64,000 nucleotides of DNA, taken from Mangifera indica (lineage: Eukaryota; Streptophyta; Magnoliopsida; Sapindales; Anacardiaceae). This document shows positions 30,854-43,833 of this stretch, in pieces (positions within the stretch are counted from its first letter, which is position 1; each line of letters opens with the position of its first letter). Both the position numbers and the translations under genes were made by a program. Location: NCBI RefSeq assembly GCF_011075055.1, contig NC_058148.1, positions 15,183,969-15,247,968 on the forward strand, in the 5' to 3' direction. The notes beneath the pieces were generated by a model. The model searched no databases and had not been told where the DNA came from. It was given only the letters and a program-made list of their open reading frames with translations.

Positions 30854-32594
30854 TTCCATAGGTGGGAGCTAAATGTCCAGTTTCTCAGGCAAGCAAGATG
30901 TTTTGAGTTGATGATCTGACCGGAAATTGGATAATCTCCCTAGGACCATTGTTAGAGTTAATTGAAGTGGGTATCAGTTACGAGGAGTTGCAGTTGCGCT
31001 TGTGCATATCTGTTTCTGAATAATTCACTTGTTTTACGTTATTTTTTGGCTTTGACCTGATCCTTTTTGATTATTTTTATTTAATATTATAATGTTCATA
31101 GGAAAGAGTTATGTATTTCTGTATGATGGAGGCTGTGTACAGATTTGTGTCATAACATCAAATAAATGGATTCTCATTCCCACTTCATCCATGTTTGAAT
31201 CTTCCCTGTGTAGACATGGTGCAATGTATCAACTCAAATTCTGGACTTCATCCATGTTAGGAAGTCTATTAAAATCAGTGACCCAATTTGCAACTTTCTT
31301 ACTCTTCAGCAGCCCAGCCCTGGCTCTCAGCAGTTGACTGGGAAGACAACAATAACAACAAAATCAAAGGCCAGGAAATAATCAAAATGCACTAGGGAAG
31401 TGTGCCAAGATCCTCCGTGCAACAATCTGCACTTCTAAATGCTGGGCCTTCCATGCAATTTGGACTGATGGGGTATGCCTCCATTCAAACTCATGCAATG
31501 GCCCCATTTCAATCTACGCTATCGCAGACTCATGCCGATGCCCCTCTAATGTCAAACCAAGTATTTCCTAACTCTGCTAAATGTGTCATACTGCGATCAA
31601 TCCCCCTATCGTATATTCCACCACTGCCTGCAAATACTTCCTGCCAATGATGTATTAGCCTCCACCAAGTGCATTCCCTCCTAGCCCCTTCCCAACTACA
31701 TATGGTTACCAATCTTTTCCATCAACTGCAATTTACATCTCAATCTATCCAGCCTTATATAATCATCCCTTCTGCAGTCCTTTTTTCCCTTAAGATAACG
31801 TGGCTCTGGAGGAACCTGATGGTAACTCAGATAGCTCTTCAAGCAGTACAGAACCAAAAGAGTCATTAGCAAGCTTCAATTAATGCGCCAGCTGAATATG
31901 GTGAAATTTTGTAAATGAACCTCCCTAGAAAAGAGATCTTAGCAAAAGAGATGCAATATAATGCATGTTTATGTAACATACAAGTTCATCTGCATGCTTT
32001 GTGCATGTTATTATAAAAGGAAAAAAAAAAAAAGACTTCCCGCCCCAAGTTCTCTGTGCCATCCACTCGAAACATCTTCCTTTTCTTGTAGATACATATC
32101 AGAATCAATATGAAGTTTTGTGTTTATAAATTACTTAGAAAAATTGTTTCCATTCAATGGATTTATGACTGTCTCAATGCAAGGTTACTGCACATTATTG
32201 TTTCTGTGAGAACTAGACAGCTAATTGATCTTTACTTCTGCATGAACACTGTTCTTAAATCTGTTTTCTACAATTACATTTGAAACTAAAAGTGCAACAT
32301 TAGAGAACTTACGGTAAATATAAGTTTCCTAAGACTTCAGGATGACAGTACATAGACAGATTCTGGAAGCCCTGTGAAATGGTACTGCAAACTTAGGCTC
32401 TGATTTAAGTATTTCATCATGTAAATTGTTTTACTTCTTGTAATCAAATTCAATGACTACCATTCTTTAAATCAATATTATAAAGGGTAATGCATCTTAG
32501 CGTTAACATACAATAATACAAAAACTTTCAATATGTAACACCCTTAGGCTATCAAGACATTGTCCACTTTAAAATACGGTTTTATATTTTTGGA
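30854..32594. other. 3' flank of CDPK relic, with unidentified coding remnant
   Basis: No intact gene. Between about 31280 and 31900 codon-like text switches frame: a proline/glutamine/serine-rich stretch at 31402-31650 and a clean frame at about 31795-31881 ending in SSSSSTEPKESLASFN and a stop. This looks like a decayed exon or processed copy of an unidentified protein. The rest is AT-rich spacer. Confidence 0.4.
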
Positions 32595-32603
32595 TTTTAC
32601 AAA

Positions 32604-33449
32604 GGCCAAAGGACTATTTCCCACTCAAGATATGCTGCATTCTTAAGTTTCCCCTTTTTAACTTTGATAATACCAAATATCCACCCATGAGCAGTTAAAA
32701 TTAACGAAATTCTAACCCTTTAAAATTTTATATCTTTTTGCCCCCCTAAACTTTAAAAACTAAAAGTTTTCCTTAACCTAAGTTTAAAAAAATGGCAGTT
32801 TCACCCTAGAGTTTCATTTTGAAATCTCCGACATCATCTCCGGCTCCATTGCCGATGACCTCTCCCTCACGAAACATTCTCTCCCTCAGGCGGTCTCTCT
32901 CCTCCCATTTGGATGCCCGATCGACGTCGAAAAAGCGGTGGAAGACGAAGAAGAAGCTGTCGTTTTCGTCTGGGAAGACGATTGCCTTCCCAGATGAAGA
33001 CGATAGCTTCATCTTTGTTTGGGAAGACGAAGAGCTTCGTCTTCCCCTCTTTGTCTTTCCCGACGAAGCTCTTTGTCTTTCACTATTTCTTCGATGTCGA
33101 TTGGACTTCCAAATGGGAGGAGAGAGACCGCTGGAGGGAGAGGATGCTTTGGGAGGGAGAGGCTGCCGACAATGGAGTTGGAGATGATGTTGGAGATTTC
33201 AAAACGAAACCCTAGGGTGAAATTGCTATTTTTTAAAACTTAGGCTAGGGGAAACTTTTAGTTTTTAAAGCTTAGGGGGGCAAAAAGAGATTATATTTTA
33301 GTTTATTTTTAATATTATAGAGAAAATAACGATTTTACCTTTACTACCGTTAATTTTAACTGCTCATGGGTGGGTATTTGATATTATCAAAGTTAAAGGA
33401 GAGAAATTAAGATTGCAACATACCTTGGGTGGGAAATAGTCCTTTGGCC
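32604..33449. mobile_element. Non-autonomous MULE-like fold-back element B
   Basis: 846 bp between perfect 9-bp duplications TTTTACAAA (32595-32603 and 33450-33458). The ends GGCCAAAGGACTATTTCCCA and the complement of the right end match almost exactly, and the arms pair on through the TTCATTTTGAAATCTCCGAC region to the core. The core (about 32930-33090) is a degenerate GAAGACGAAG / CGTCTTCCC repeat. Overlapping open frames at 32806-33243 on both strands come from the paired arms and are not genes. No transposase is present. Confidence 0.9.
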
Positions 33450-33458
33450 TTTTACAAA

Positions 33459-34270
33459 CTAAAACATATCTTGAATGTTTATGAACTCATAAACTATTAA
33501 CTAGTTTTGTTTTATCATTTCAAAATAATATGTGATACTTTTACATATTCAATACCCCTTTTGTGTTTTGTTAATATAAAATTTGTTTAGGGTGTTTAAA
33601 AAATCTTTTGCGAAGTAAGTTGTCTTGCACACCGACTCTCTTTAACTTTCTTTGTATTTCCTTTTTAACACTTTTCTGAAACACTTTTTCTGTGACTGTG
33701 CAAGATTTTATATGTCCCTCTACCTACCAAAATATATATGATAAATTACTGAACAATACGCACAGTATCTTTTATTTGAATTCTACGTGGCTGAATATGC
33801 CATGCTCACACCTTTAACTTATTTTTTTCTTTTGTCACTTGTTTCATTCTGGGGGACACACATAATTGTTTAATACTGGGTTCCTTTTTCATGTTGGGCA
33901 CGCCTCTTCTTTATTCAATTCCATTCAAGTATGCATGCATCATCCTTACATCATAATAGAAAAGCTTTTAAAGCATGAATCATCCATTATACGACATTAT
34001 TGTAATCCATGCAACATAGCATACATACACCATCCCCACCATCCATCCATCCATCCATATTCATCCATCCCACAGCCACCATACCCATTACTAACATCTT
34101 CAAGCTCTCACAAGAAACAGAGAAGGAAAAGAAAACAAACTTGAATGAAACGAACATGATTTTAAAAAAAAAAAAGCCATCTTATTTCACTAGCTATTTG
34201 CATACTGTTCTCCATCACAAGAAAGAGAATTTAATAGCTAGAGTAGCTAGAACAAATGTACACACAGCTT
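33459..34270. other. 3' flank of the peroxidase gene
   Basis: Spacer and probable 3' untranslated sequence of the minus-strand peroxidase. A short CATC/CATCCATC microsatellite lies at about 34030-34075. No gene is recognised. Confidence 0.5.
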
Positions 34271-35749
<1,479 letters not shown>

Positions 35750-36775
35750 TGTTTTTGTTTCTCTGGCTACACTTTCACTCACTGACGGCCACTGATCTTC
35801 GTGTCGGTATGGACCTCTCTTGGATACCTCTTAAATAAAGGAAAGAGAACCCACTTAGGATAAAATAATAAGAGCTAGTTGACAATAATTTTGAGGCAAT
35901 TCTCAGCTGCTTTTGACCTTTTTTAACGCTGGGAATCTTGATACTCATCCATCATTTACTGATATACAGAACTTTTAACTTCATCTGTGTTGAAAGTTGA
36001 GAAGTCTTGTTGTGCGTTACAGAAACTGCTGACAGGATTTTGCATTTGGGTTTGCAAGCAAAAACACCTTGGTTCTCTTGCCAGTTAAAGAACTATTACA
36101 TTTTTTAAACTATTGCACTTTTTTTTTGGGGGGTTGAAGTTTTTTTATTCTATCAAGTGAAGATAATGGATTGAAACAAAAGGTGGAAGTGGCAACAAGC
36201 CATTGATCTCATACAAATAAAATTTGAAGATTAAAAAAAAAACCTCATGAAGCTACAAGTTTCTTGGGAAATAACTCAGTAACTCAAAAGGGGAATTTAA
36301 TTGTAAAGGCTTCTATCGACCGCCAAGGTGGTGCCTCATTGAATTGCTGTAAAAATAGGTTGAATATCTGACTATTTTCCACCCTAACTTTTGAAGTTTG
36401 AAAAATCAATTTTCCACTGTCAATTAGATTTGTTAATAAAATGTAGTTAAAATTATTTATAATATTTATAAAAAACAAAAATACCCTTTATTTATATTAA
36501 AATAAAATATGTATTTTGTTTGTATTATTAAAGGTGTAAATAATCATATTAGATATTGTATAATGTGATAAAAATATAACTTAATTATTAAAACTAATGT
36601 CTATTTTGATGGATGAGTAGGAAAATATACTTTTCAAAATGAAAAAAATATAATTTCCTCTTTAAACTAATGTCTAATTTTAATAAATGAGTGAGATATA
36701 AACTTTTTTAAATTTAAAAAATTAAATATTATTATTTCACCAAAGCTCACGGGGAAAATAGTTAATCTGCCAAAT
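35750..36775. other. Promoter side of the peroxidase gene and spacer
   Basis: Upstream of the minus-strand peroxidase a TATTTAA-like box occurs at about 35831-35838, some 80 bases from the start codon. At about 36350-36770 GACTATTTTCCACCC-like text faces GGGGAAAATAGTTAA, possibly a smaller decayed relative of the MULE-like elements, without a convincing target duplication. Confidence 0.4.
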
Positions 36776-36784
36776 TAATATAGA

Positions 36785-37596
36785 GGCCAAAAGACTTATT
36801 CCCACCCAAGGTATAGTGAATTCATATTCCCACCCACCAACTTTCAAAAACCCAAACACCCACCTGCAATCAAATTTTCGTTAAAAATTCCAATTAACGT
36901 TAGGGGTAAAATCATTATTTAGCAAAAAATTAAAGTTTTATCACGTTTATCTCCCCCATATTTTAAAACTTACATTTTCCCCTAACCCAAGGTTTGAAAA
37001 GTGACAAAAACCCCCCTAAGGTTTGTTCCTCTTCCTTCGACGCCTATTTCTCCTTCCCCGACCGTCGGCCGTCCTCCCTTCCTCTCTTATCTCTCCTCCG
37101 GTCTCTCTCTATAGCCTCTTCGATAGTCTTCGACTGGAGACGAAGACAAAATCATTTTCGTTGGGACGAAGATGACGTATCTTCATTTCAGACAAACGAA
37201 GACGATGCATATTCGTTTCAAACGAAGACTGATCGTCTTCTTCTGAAACGAAGCGATTTCATCTTCATCTGAGGTCAAAGACGGTCGGAGAGGCTATAGA
37301 GAGAGATTGGAGGAGAGATAAGAGGGGAAGAGAGGACGACCAATGGCCAGGGAAGGAGAAATCGGCACTGGACGAAGAGGAACAAACCCTAGGGGGGTTT
37401 TTATCACTTTTCAAATCTTGGGTTGGGGGAAAATATAAGTTTTTAAATATGGGGGAGATAAATATGATAAAACTTTAATTTTTTGTTAAATAACAATTTT
37501 ACCCCTAACGTTAATTGAAATTTTTAAAAGAAATTTGACTATGGGTGGGTGTTTGGGTTTTTGAAAATTGGTGGGTGGGAATTTGGTCTTTTGGCC
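36785..37596. mobile_element. Non-autonomous MULE-like fold-back element C
   Basis: 812 bp between perfect 9-bp duplications TAATATAGA (36776-36784 and 37597-37605). The ends GGCCAAAAGACTTATTCCCA and, as complement, GGCCAAAAGACCAAATTCCC match. The arms pair through AACCCAAACACCCACC / GGGTGGGTGTTTGGGTT and on to the core, with near-identical AGGTTTGTTCCTCTTC and GAAGAGGAACAAACCCT. The core contains GAAGACGA repeats. It belongs to a separate subfamily from B and D. The open frame at 36994-37272 is arm sequence. Confidence 0.9.
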
Positions 37597-37605
37597 TAAT
37601 ATAGA

Positions 37606-40090
37606 CTACTAGATGGTAGATCGGAAGTAGTTGTCTTAATGCATTAATTAGAAGATGGAAGCCACACATAAAGAAGAAGATGAAATGAAGCAAAAGCAAG
37701 AATGGTCATTTTCTTTAGAGGCCAACAATCCAATTTAGGAATTGATTGATGTGAAATTTAAGATTAGATTAAAGTTTACAAGCAAGAGCGTAAGGATGGG
37801 TCCAAATATCCACTCTTATCTCTTTGCCTAATTACAATACAATTTTAGGAGGCTAGAAAACCTCTTTTATTTTTTAGTAATTTTAGATTAAATATAAAAT
37901 AATATTTAATTAATAATAATATGAAAAAGTGTATATATAATTATATATGTAAAATAAATATACATGATGGGTTTAAAAGAAACAAAAAATAAATGACAAT
38001 GGTGATGAGTTGAGTGTCTCTCAAATTTTCCCATATGGGTTGGAAAATAGGTTTGGTGTTTAGTATAAATGTGAGGGAACACACCATCCATTGAATTAGC
38101 TTTTGGGATAAGAAATGTTCAACAACACCTTAACTTTGGTATAAAAATAAAAGAAATTCTCATATTTTGGGATGAGATTGTTAGAATTTTATGGAAAAAA
38201 GGAAAGAAAAATTAATTAAAGTGATCCACCAAGAAAATAAAAAAGAACACAGTTATATTTCAAATTAAAAATTCTTGGAGTTGAGTGGGTTAAGACAACA
38301 AAAATGGCTGCACCATTTGACCAGCATGGCCACCGACACTTCACCATCGAGAAATAAAGTGTTAAAAGAGTCTTCACCCTCACAACACAAATTCACAAAC
38401 ACATTCAAGGATAGATTCAATTAAAAAAAAGGTTGGCTCAAATTCAATCCAAATCAAAAAATCTAGATGAGTTTCAGAGAGAGAACGAGGATCGTCACAG
38501 ATAAAGAAGAGGAGTAGTTGTCAAAGAAAATTTATATATTGCCACTGTCAATGAATAACCGTAGGGAAAAATGAATCTTTCCATAACTTTTCAACAATTT
38601 ATTAAAATCAAGCTACATTCGCTGGTTGCAGCCTTAGATATATTCACAAATTTCCGGTTAACCATCACTAGATTAAAGTGTTTTAGAATTTTTTCCATCG
38701 ACCGCATTTTCATTTTCACTACTTTTGGATAATGGGATTCTGGGTTACCCCGAAATACGTTTTTTTACAGAGAAAGTCAAGATCTCTTAATTGTTTACAT
38801 GGGGTTCTTCATGAGCACCTTATTTGTTAAGTAATTAGTACATTCCTGAAAGCAAGTATTGCCTAGAGATCCACAAAAAGATTCAATGGGGTACGCTGCA
38901 GTTTCAATTTGACTACAAGGCGGTGAGAAAAAAAACTTTATGAATAAATTTGGAAGAAACGTACACGTTCTGCCAAAGGGTGTTTTGTTTTGTTTCTAAT
39001 ATATCTTCGCACTAGGAAATATCTTTAAGATAGACATTATAAATGATAATTTCTTTAGGGTTTCTGGCAGGATGATGAAAAAATTATCCAACGCTCATTC
39101 ATGATCTTTATTAGAGTTGGATTTAAATTGGGCTGAATTCAAATATGAGCTGACCCTAGCTTGATTTAAATCTATAATGATTAATTTGAACTCATTTTAA
39201 TTGATTGGAAATGTAGTTAAAAATTATCAACAAAATAAATAATTTTATCAATACGATGATTAATGTCAATTGTAAAATAAATAATATTTTCATGAAAAAA
39301 TCCAAAAAATTTGAGTTAAATCGAAATTACAGTTTGAATCTGACTCATGGTGTCAATAATAGAGAGAGATTCAAATTAAAATCGAACAAAACTAAAACTT
39401 TTATTTAAATTCAGTTTGGACTACTCGATTCTAATCCAACCTAGTCTTGATCATGTGGAGCCCATGATGAAACAAGCAAGCAAACAAAACGTGTGTTTTA
39501 CTATGGAAGCCAGTGCTGAATTGACAACAAAGTTCAGTCACTAACAGCATTTTCTGACTCTCCCTGGTGAATTTATATCATAAATTAGGTCTTTTCTTTT
39601 AAATTGTCAAATTTTTTCATTCAGAACAACATATATCTTCCCGTAAGCCAACTTACTATGGCCTACTGCATGTGGGGAATTGTTGGCTTTCAATGTCACA
39701 GAACCCATTTTCTCTCAGAGCCTTGTGCTTCACAGAAACAAGCATAATTTGTTACCAACAACACACTGAATGTTATCTCAGCATCTTTCTGCATCTCACA
39801 TCTGCAAGGAGATAACGAATGTGGGGTGAATACCATTTAACTCTCTCCGTATGTTCAACTGTAACTTCCCAACTATGACCTGAAAACACTTTAACTCTCT
39901 CCACATGTGTCAGAAGTTCTGCACAAATCAAGGAAAAAGTACCTTTGGATGCAGCAATTTGATATATTGACTTTGGAACATATTCACTAAATTCATAAAT
40001 GAATTAAATTGTACATTGGCTCAGTATAGACCAAATATTAGCTTAGTAGAACTTTAGAGAGTGAATTCCACAAATTGTACTATGCATCCT
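37606..40090. other. Intergenic, no gene recognised
   Basis: AT-rich spacer. About 37860-37950 resembles the AT-rich MITE-like repeats seen near 14.6 kb. Nothing coding is supported. Confidence 0.5.
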
Positions 40091-40094
40091 ATAT

Positions 40095-41239
40095 GTATTC
40101 CATTCTCCTGAGGTCTAACTATCCGAACTTCTTCAATTTCCCTAACTTGGCATACTTTCTATCAAATTGCACAACCCAGTATGAAGCAACCATCTGATGT
40201 CCACCATTTACAGAATGTGATTCAGCCTCAAAATTTAAGTCAGAATTTTGAGTTGAAATCTGTAAATCCTCAAGTTTTGTACCTTGAACATCAATGTTCT
40301 TTTCTTCTGTTACCCCTTCACACTGGTGAATTCTATCTCTGCAGGCGTGCGGTACTCATCAAAGGACACTATAGGGACTAGGAACAAGTTAATTTTCCTT
40401 GGTTCACTAATTTTTGCTCCAAAAACAAAGCAAGTGGCACCACCATCAATCATTATAAGATCATCGCCAACTACATTGGCAGTAGACCAGACAAACAACT
40501 CTTTACTCATGGAGTTGAGTTTCACATGTTTCCAACTGCGGCGCTGCAGATCAAGTAATGCCAAATCTTGGCATTGTTGTCCAGATGCCACCATTGAATG
40601 AAAATGTCAGGCACAAGGCCAATAATTCTTTCCATTGGAGATTATCTGCGTCAAGAACATGCAAAGATGAAAAGATTGTATCATTGTTAAGACCGCCTAA
40701 CACATATATGTTTGAGCCTACAACTGCTGCAGCATGCCGATGCCTGTATAAGACACAATTTACATATATATCAAGAACTAAAAAGAGATAAACTCCTGTG
40801 TTTTTAAGTAAAAATCACTGAAGTATTAAAATTAAGAGATCTCTAATAGATATAAGAACGATGGAGAGAGGAGAAATATTATAAAGCTCAAGTAAGAAGA
40901 AATATGAATGGCAGAGCTAATGAAAGAAAGGTAATCTCTTAAAATATAATACATATTGCATACATCATAATGCTGAAATTAAAAATTAGTGGCATAAATG
41001 CGTTGGAAAAATAACCTGGGAGGACAAAGTACAACCAGCACATTCTAACAATGCCCATTCATTATTCTTTCTATTGAAAACCCATACATCACAGAGGATG
41101 TTCAAGGAATCACCCCGGCCTCCAATAAGAAACATGTGATCTCCAACCAAAGAAGATGTGTGATCCAAGCGTGGAGATGGAGAGCCCTCAGCCCGAATAA
41201 CTTTTAATGTTCCTCGTAATGGATCAAGCAGTGTGCAAG
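40095..41239 (-). pseudogene. Relic of tRNA wybutosine enzyme TYW2/3/4 (kelch region)
   Basis: The plant TYW2/3/4 protein joins TYW3, kelch and TYW2 methyltransferase parts and makes the modified base wybutosine in tRNA-Phe. Only kelch repeats and the linker after them remain. Exon 41016-41239 reads LLDPLRGTLKVIRAEGSPSP, then LVGDHMFLIGGRGD. An exon starting at 40743 reads HRHAAAVVGSNIYVLGGLNN. A stretch at 40310-40594 reads LALLDLQRRSWKHVK and FVWSTANVVGDD. About 40125-40260 has YWVVQFDRKYAKLGK, the linker before the methyltransferase. At about 40600-40620 whole kelch repeats are missing and the frame shifts. Neither TYW3 nor TYW2 catalytic parts are found in the flanks, so this is a truncated, non-functional copy. 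Confidence 0.85.
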
Positions 41240-42428
41240 CTGAATGACCACAAAGTTATAACTTCTCTACAGATTAGCCAGAAACCATTATCTGAGTTGC
41301 AGATGGACTACAACTAGAATCTCCGACTAGCCCTACCAATGATTCAAAGACTCGCTGTCATATTAAATAGAAAAGTGTCTTGCAATCAGATGCATATCAG
41401 TTTCCACACACAGCCCAGAGCAGAAAATTGAACTTTTCAGAGAAAACTAAGCACTCACATCTCAAGTAAAATACATAATCCTCATCATATTTCCAGACTG
41501 GCAAACACATGACAGCACATCGAAGATCTCCAGGCAGACAAAGGTAAAACTAGACTAGACTATTACAGCAGAAAATTGAACTTCGTAGAGAAAACCAAGC
41601 ACCCACATCTAAAGTAAAATACATAATCCTTATCATATTTCCAGATTGGCAAACACATGACAGCACATCAAAGATCTCCAGGCAGACAATCGTAAAACTA
41701 GTCTAGACTATTACAATCAAGCATAACCAAAACATCCTTCCTCCAAATTATGGTAAATATCAAAAGCAAGAATCTTAAGCATTGTTTAATGTTTCCAAAA
41801 TTTGTTTGTTCAATAGCTTAACCGAAACTCTTAACACTTTGTCTTATCGGGTAGTTTCTTTTTTTTTTTTAAATTTCAGTATACCGGGTTTTTTTAAAAT
41901 TTTCCAACTTTGGGTGTGTTATGAAAAATTTCTATTTTGGTTTTCCGGGGAAATTAACAGTTTTCCTTTTACTGTTTTTTTTTTCTTTTTTGCGGAAAAT
42001 TTCAATAAAACATGTATTATAAGAATTAATTTATTTTTATTTATTATATATATGATACTATGATAGAGATTACTCTGAAAAATTTTAAAATTTAAGTTGA
42101 GTTGAAATAGCAAATGTCAACTTGCTTTTTAAACTAAATTAAAGAGTTTGATTCTATTTGGTTTGAATTTGACTTAAATTTATGATTTTAATTTATAGAT
42201 TAAGTTTAAATTTATCAACAAAATAATATTATTTTTTTAATTAAGCGTATATTTTAATTATAAATTTGAATTACAAATTTAAATTATGTGTTTAAATAAT
42301 AAATTCAAATTATATATTTAAATTATGAATATAAATCAAATTCATTCTAAACTAAAATATATTATAACAAACAACTTTTCTATCTGAATCTAACGCATAC
42401 CAGTGACGTCACTATTCGTATCCACAGT
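41240..42428. other. Spacer with tandem repeat
   Basis: Contains the 148-bp tandem duplication at 41421-41716 and a T-rich stretch at 41850-42000. No gene is recognised. Confidence 0.5.
41421..41716. repeat. 148-bp tandem duplication
   Basis: Two head-to-tail copies beginning CAGAAAATTGAACTT at 41421 and 41569, about 93 percent alike by eye, with shared GGCAAACACATGACAGCACA. It lies on the 5' side of the TYW relic, perhaps in a former intron of that gene. Confidence 0.8.
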
Positions 42429-42434
42429 TATATA
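42429..42434 (+). promoter_or_regulatory. TATA box of the ATPC1-like copy
   Basis: TATATA followed by G, about 270 bases before the lost start codon of the ATPC1-like frame. A CCTTATCTC motif (complement of the GATAA I-box common in photosynthesis genes) follows at about 42500. Both are weak on their own. Confidence 0.35.
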
Positions 42435-42695
42435 GCTCGGTACCACAAAATCACTTTATTCAGCACTCATGTCCCAAGCAATCTCCAACAGTCAAAATCC
42501 TTATCTCAATGTCATATCGAGTGCCTCCTTTTCTCTCCACTCATTCCCTCTATGTACCTCCTTCACAACGAAACATGCATGAAAAGATGAGATTTTGCAA
42601 CAAAAAACACCTAAAACAAGCCATTCCCACATACCAAATCTTCTCTTTGCCTTGAGTTCTTGAGTCTTGTTGAGTTTCAAGACAACATTTGCATT

Positions 42696-43833
42696 TTGGC
42701 TAGCTCAAATTTAACAATGTGGGTGTCCTCAAAACCATCTCTTCCTGACACTACTTCTTCACTCTCTTTTGGCTCAGTTCTCAATCCATTTAGGCTTCCT
42801 TCACAGCACAATTCAACCCTCAACAGCCCCTCAAGATCCTCAACTTTGGCCCCAGTTCACTGTGGGCTCCGGGAGCTCAGAGACCGTATTGATTCTGTAA
42901 AGAACACTCAGAAGATCACTGAGGCCATGAAGCTTGTTGCGGCTGCTAAAGTCAGAAGAGCTCAAGAAGCTGTTGTTAATGGTAGACCCTTTTCTGAAAC
43001 TCTTATTGAGGTTCTTTATAACATCAACGAACAGCCCCAAACTGAAGACATAGATGTTCCTCTTATCAAGATTAGGCCTGTTAAAAAGGTTGCCTTGGTT
43101 GTTGTCACTGGCGATCGTGGCCTTTGTGGTGGCTTCAACAATACAATTATCAAGAAAGCTGAATCAAGAATTGCTGAATTGAAGGATCTTGGCCATGCGT
43201 ACACAGTTATCAGTGTTGGCAAGAAGGGTAATTCATATTTTCTACGTAGACCTTACATTCCTGTTGATAAATTTCTTGAAGGAGGTTCATTACCTACTGC
43301 AAAAGAAGCTCAAGCTATTGCAGATGATGTGTTCTCACTCTTTGTTAGTGAAGAAGTGGATAAAGTTGAGCTTTTATACACAAAGTTTGTGTCTTTGGTT
43401 AAGTCTGATCCTGTGATTCACAACTTTGCTTCCACTATCACCTAAGGGAGAGATTTGTGATGTTAATGGACAATGTGTTGATGCTGCTGAGGATAAGTTC
43501 TTTAGATTGACAACAAAGGAAGGGAAACTGACTGTTGAGAGAGATGCTGTGAGGACTGAGACTCTGTCTTTCTCTCCTATTTTGGAGTTTGAGCAGGACC
43601 CTGTGCAGATCCTTGATGCTTCGTTGCCTTTACACTTAAACAGTCAGATTTTGAGGGCTTTGCAGGAGTCATTAGCCAGTGAACTTGCTGCAAGAATGAG
43701 TGCCATGAGCAATGCAACTGATAATGCAGTGGAGTTGAAGAGGAACTTATCAATTGTGTACAATAGGCAGCGCCAAGCTAAGATTACAGAAGAAATATTG
43801 GAGATTGTTGCTGGTGCAGAAGCTTTAGTCTAG
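42696..43833 (+). pseudogene. ATPC1: Chloroplast ATP synthase gamma chain, frameshifted copy
   Basis: The gamma chain is the rotor shaft of plastid CF1-FO ATP synthase. The gene is intronless, as ATPC1 is in Arabidopsis. After a serine-rich transit peptide come LRELRDRIDSVKNTQKITEA, VVTGDRGLCGGFNN and IPVDKFLEGGSLPTAKEAQA, and after the break GEICDVNGQCVDAAED with both thioredoxin-regulated cysteines. Two defects stand out. The expected ATG of the MACSNLTMWVSSKPS-type start is TTG at 42696, leaving only the later ATG at 42717. One extra A at 43422-43423 (CACAAC for CACAC) throws the frame into a stop at 43444-43446, before the regulatory cysteines. Changed conserved sites (KITEEILE for KITGEILE, DASLPLHLN for DALLPLYLN) favour a young pseudogene over a sequencing error. 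Confidence 0.8.

Noticed and set aside
32806..33243. Overlapping open frames on both strands, up to 122 codons
   Set aside because: They lie in the arms and core of fold-back element B. The two strands encode near-mirror text because the arms are inverted copies.
36350..36775. Possible fifth MULE-like insertion
   Set aside because: The end sequences are only partly alike and the flanks match at about 5 of 9 positions, too weak to call a target duplication.
36994..37272. 92-codon open frame
   Set aside because: It is arm and core sequence of fold-back element C.
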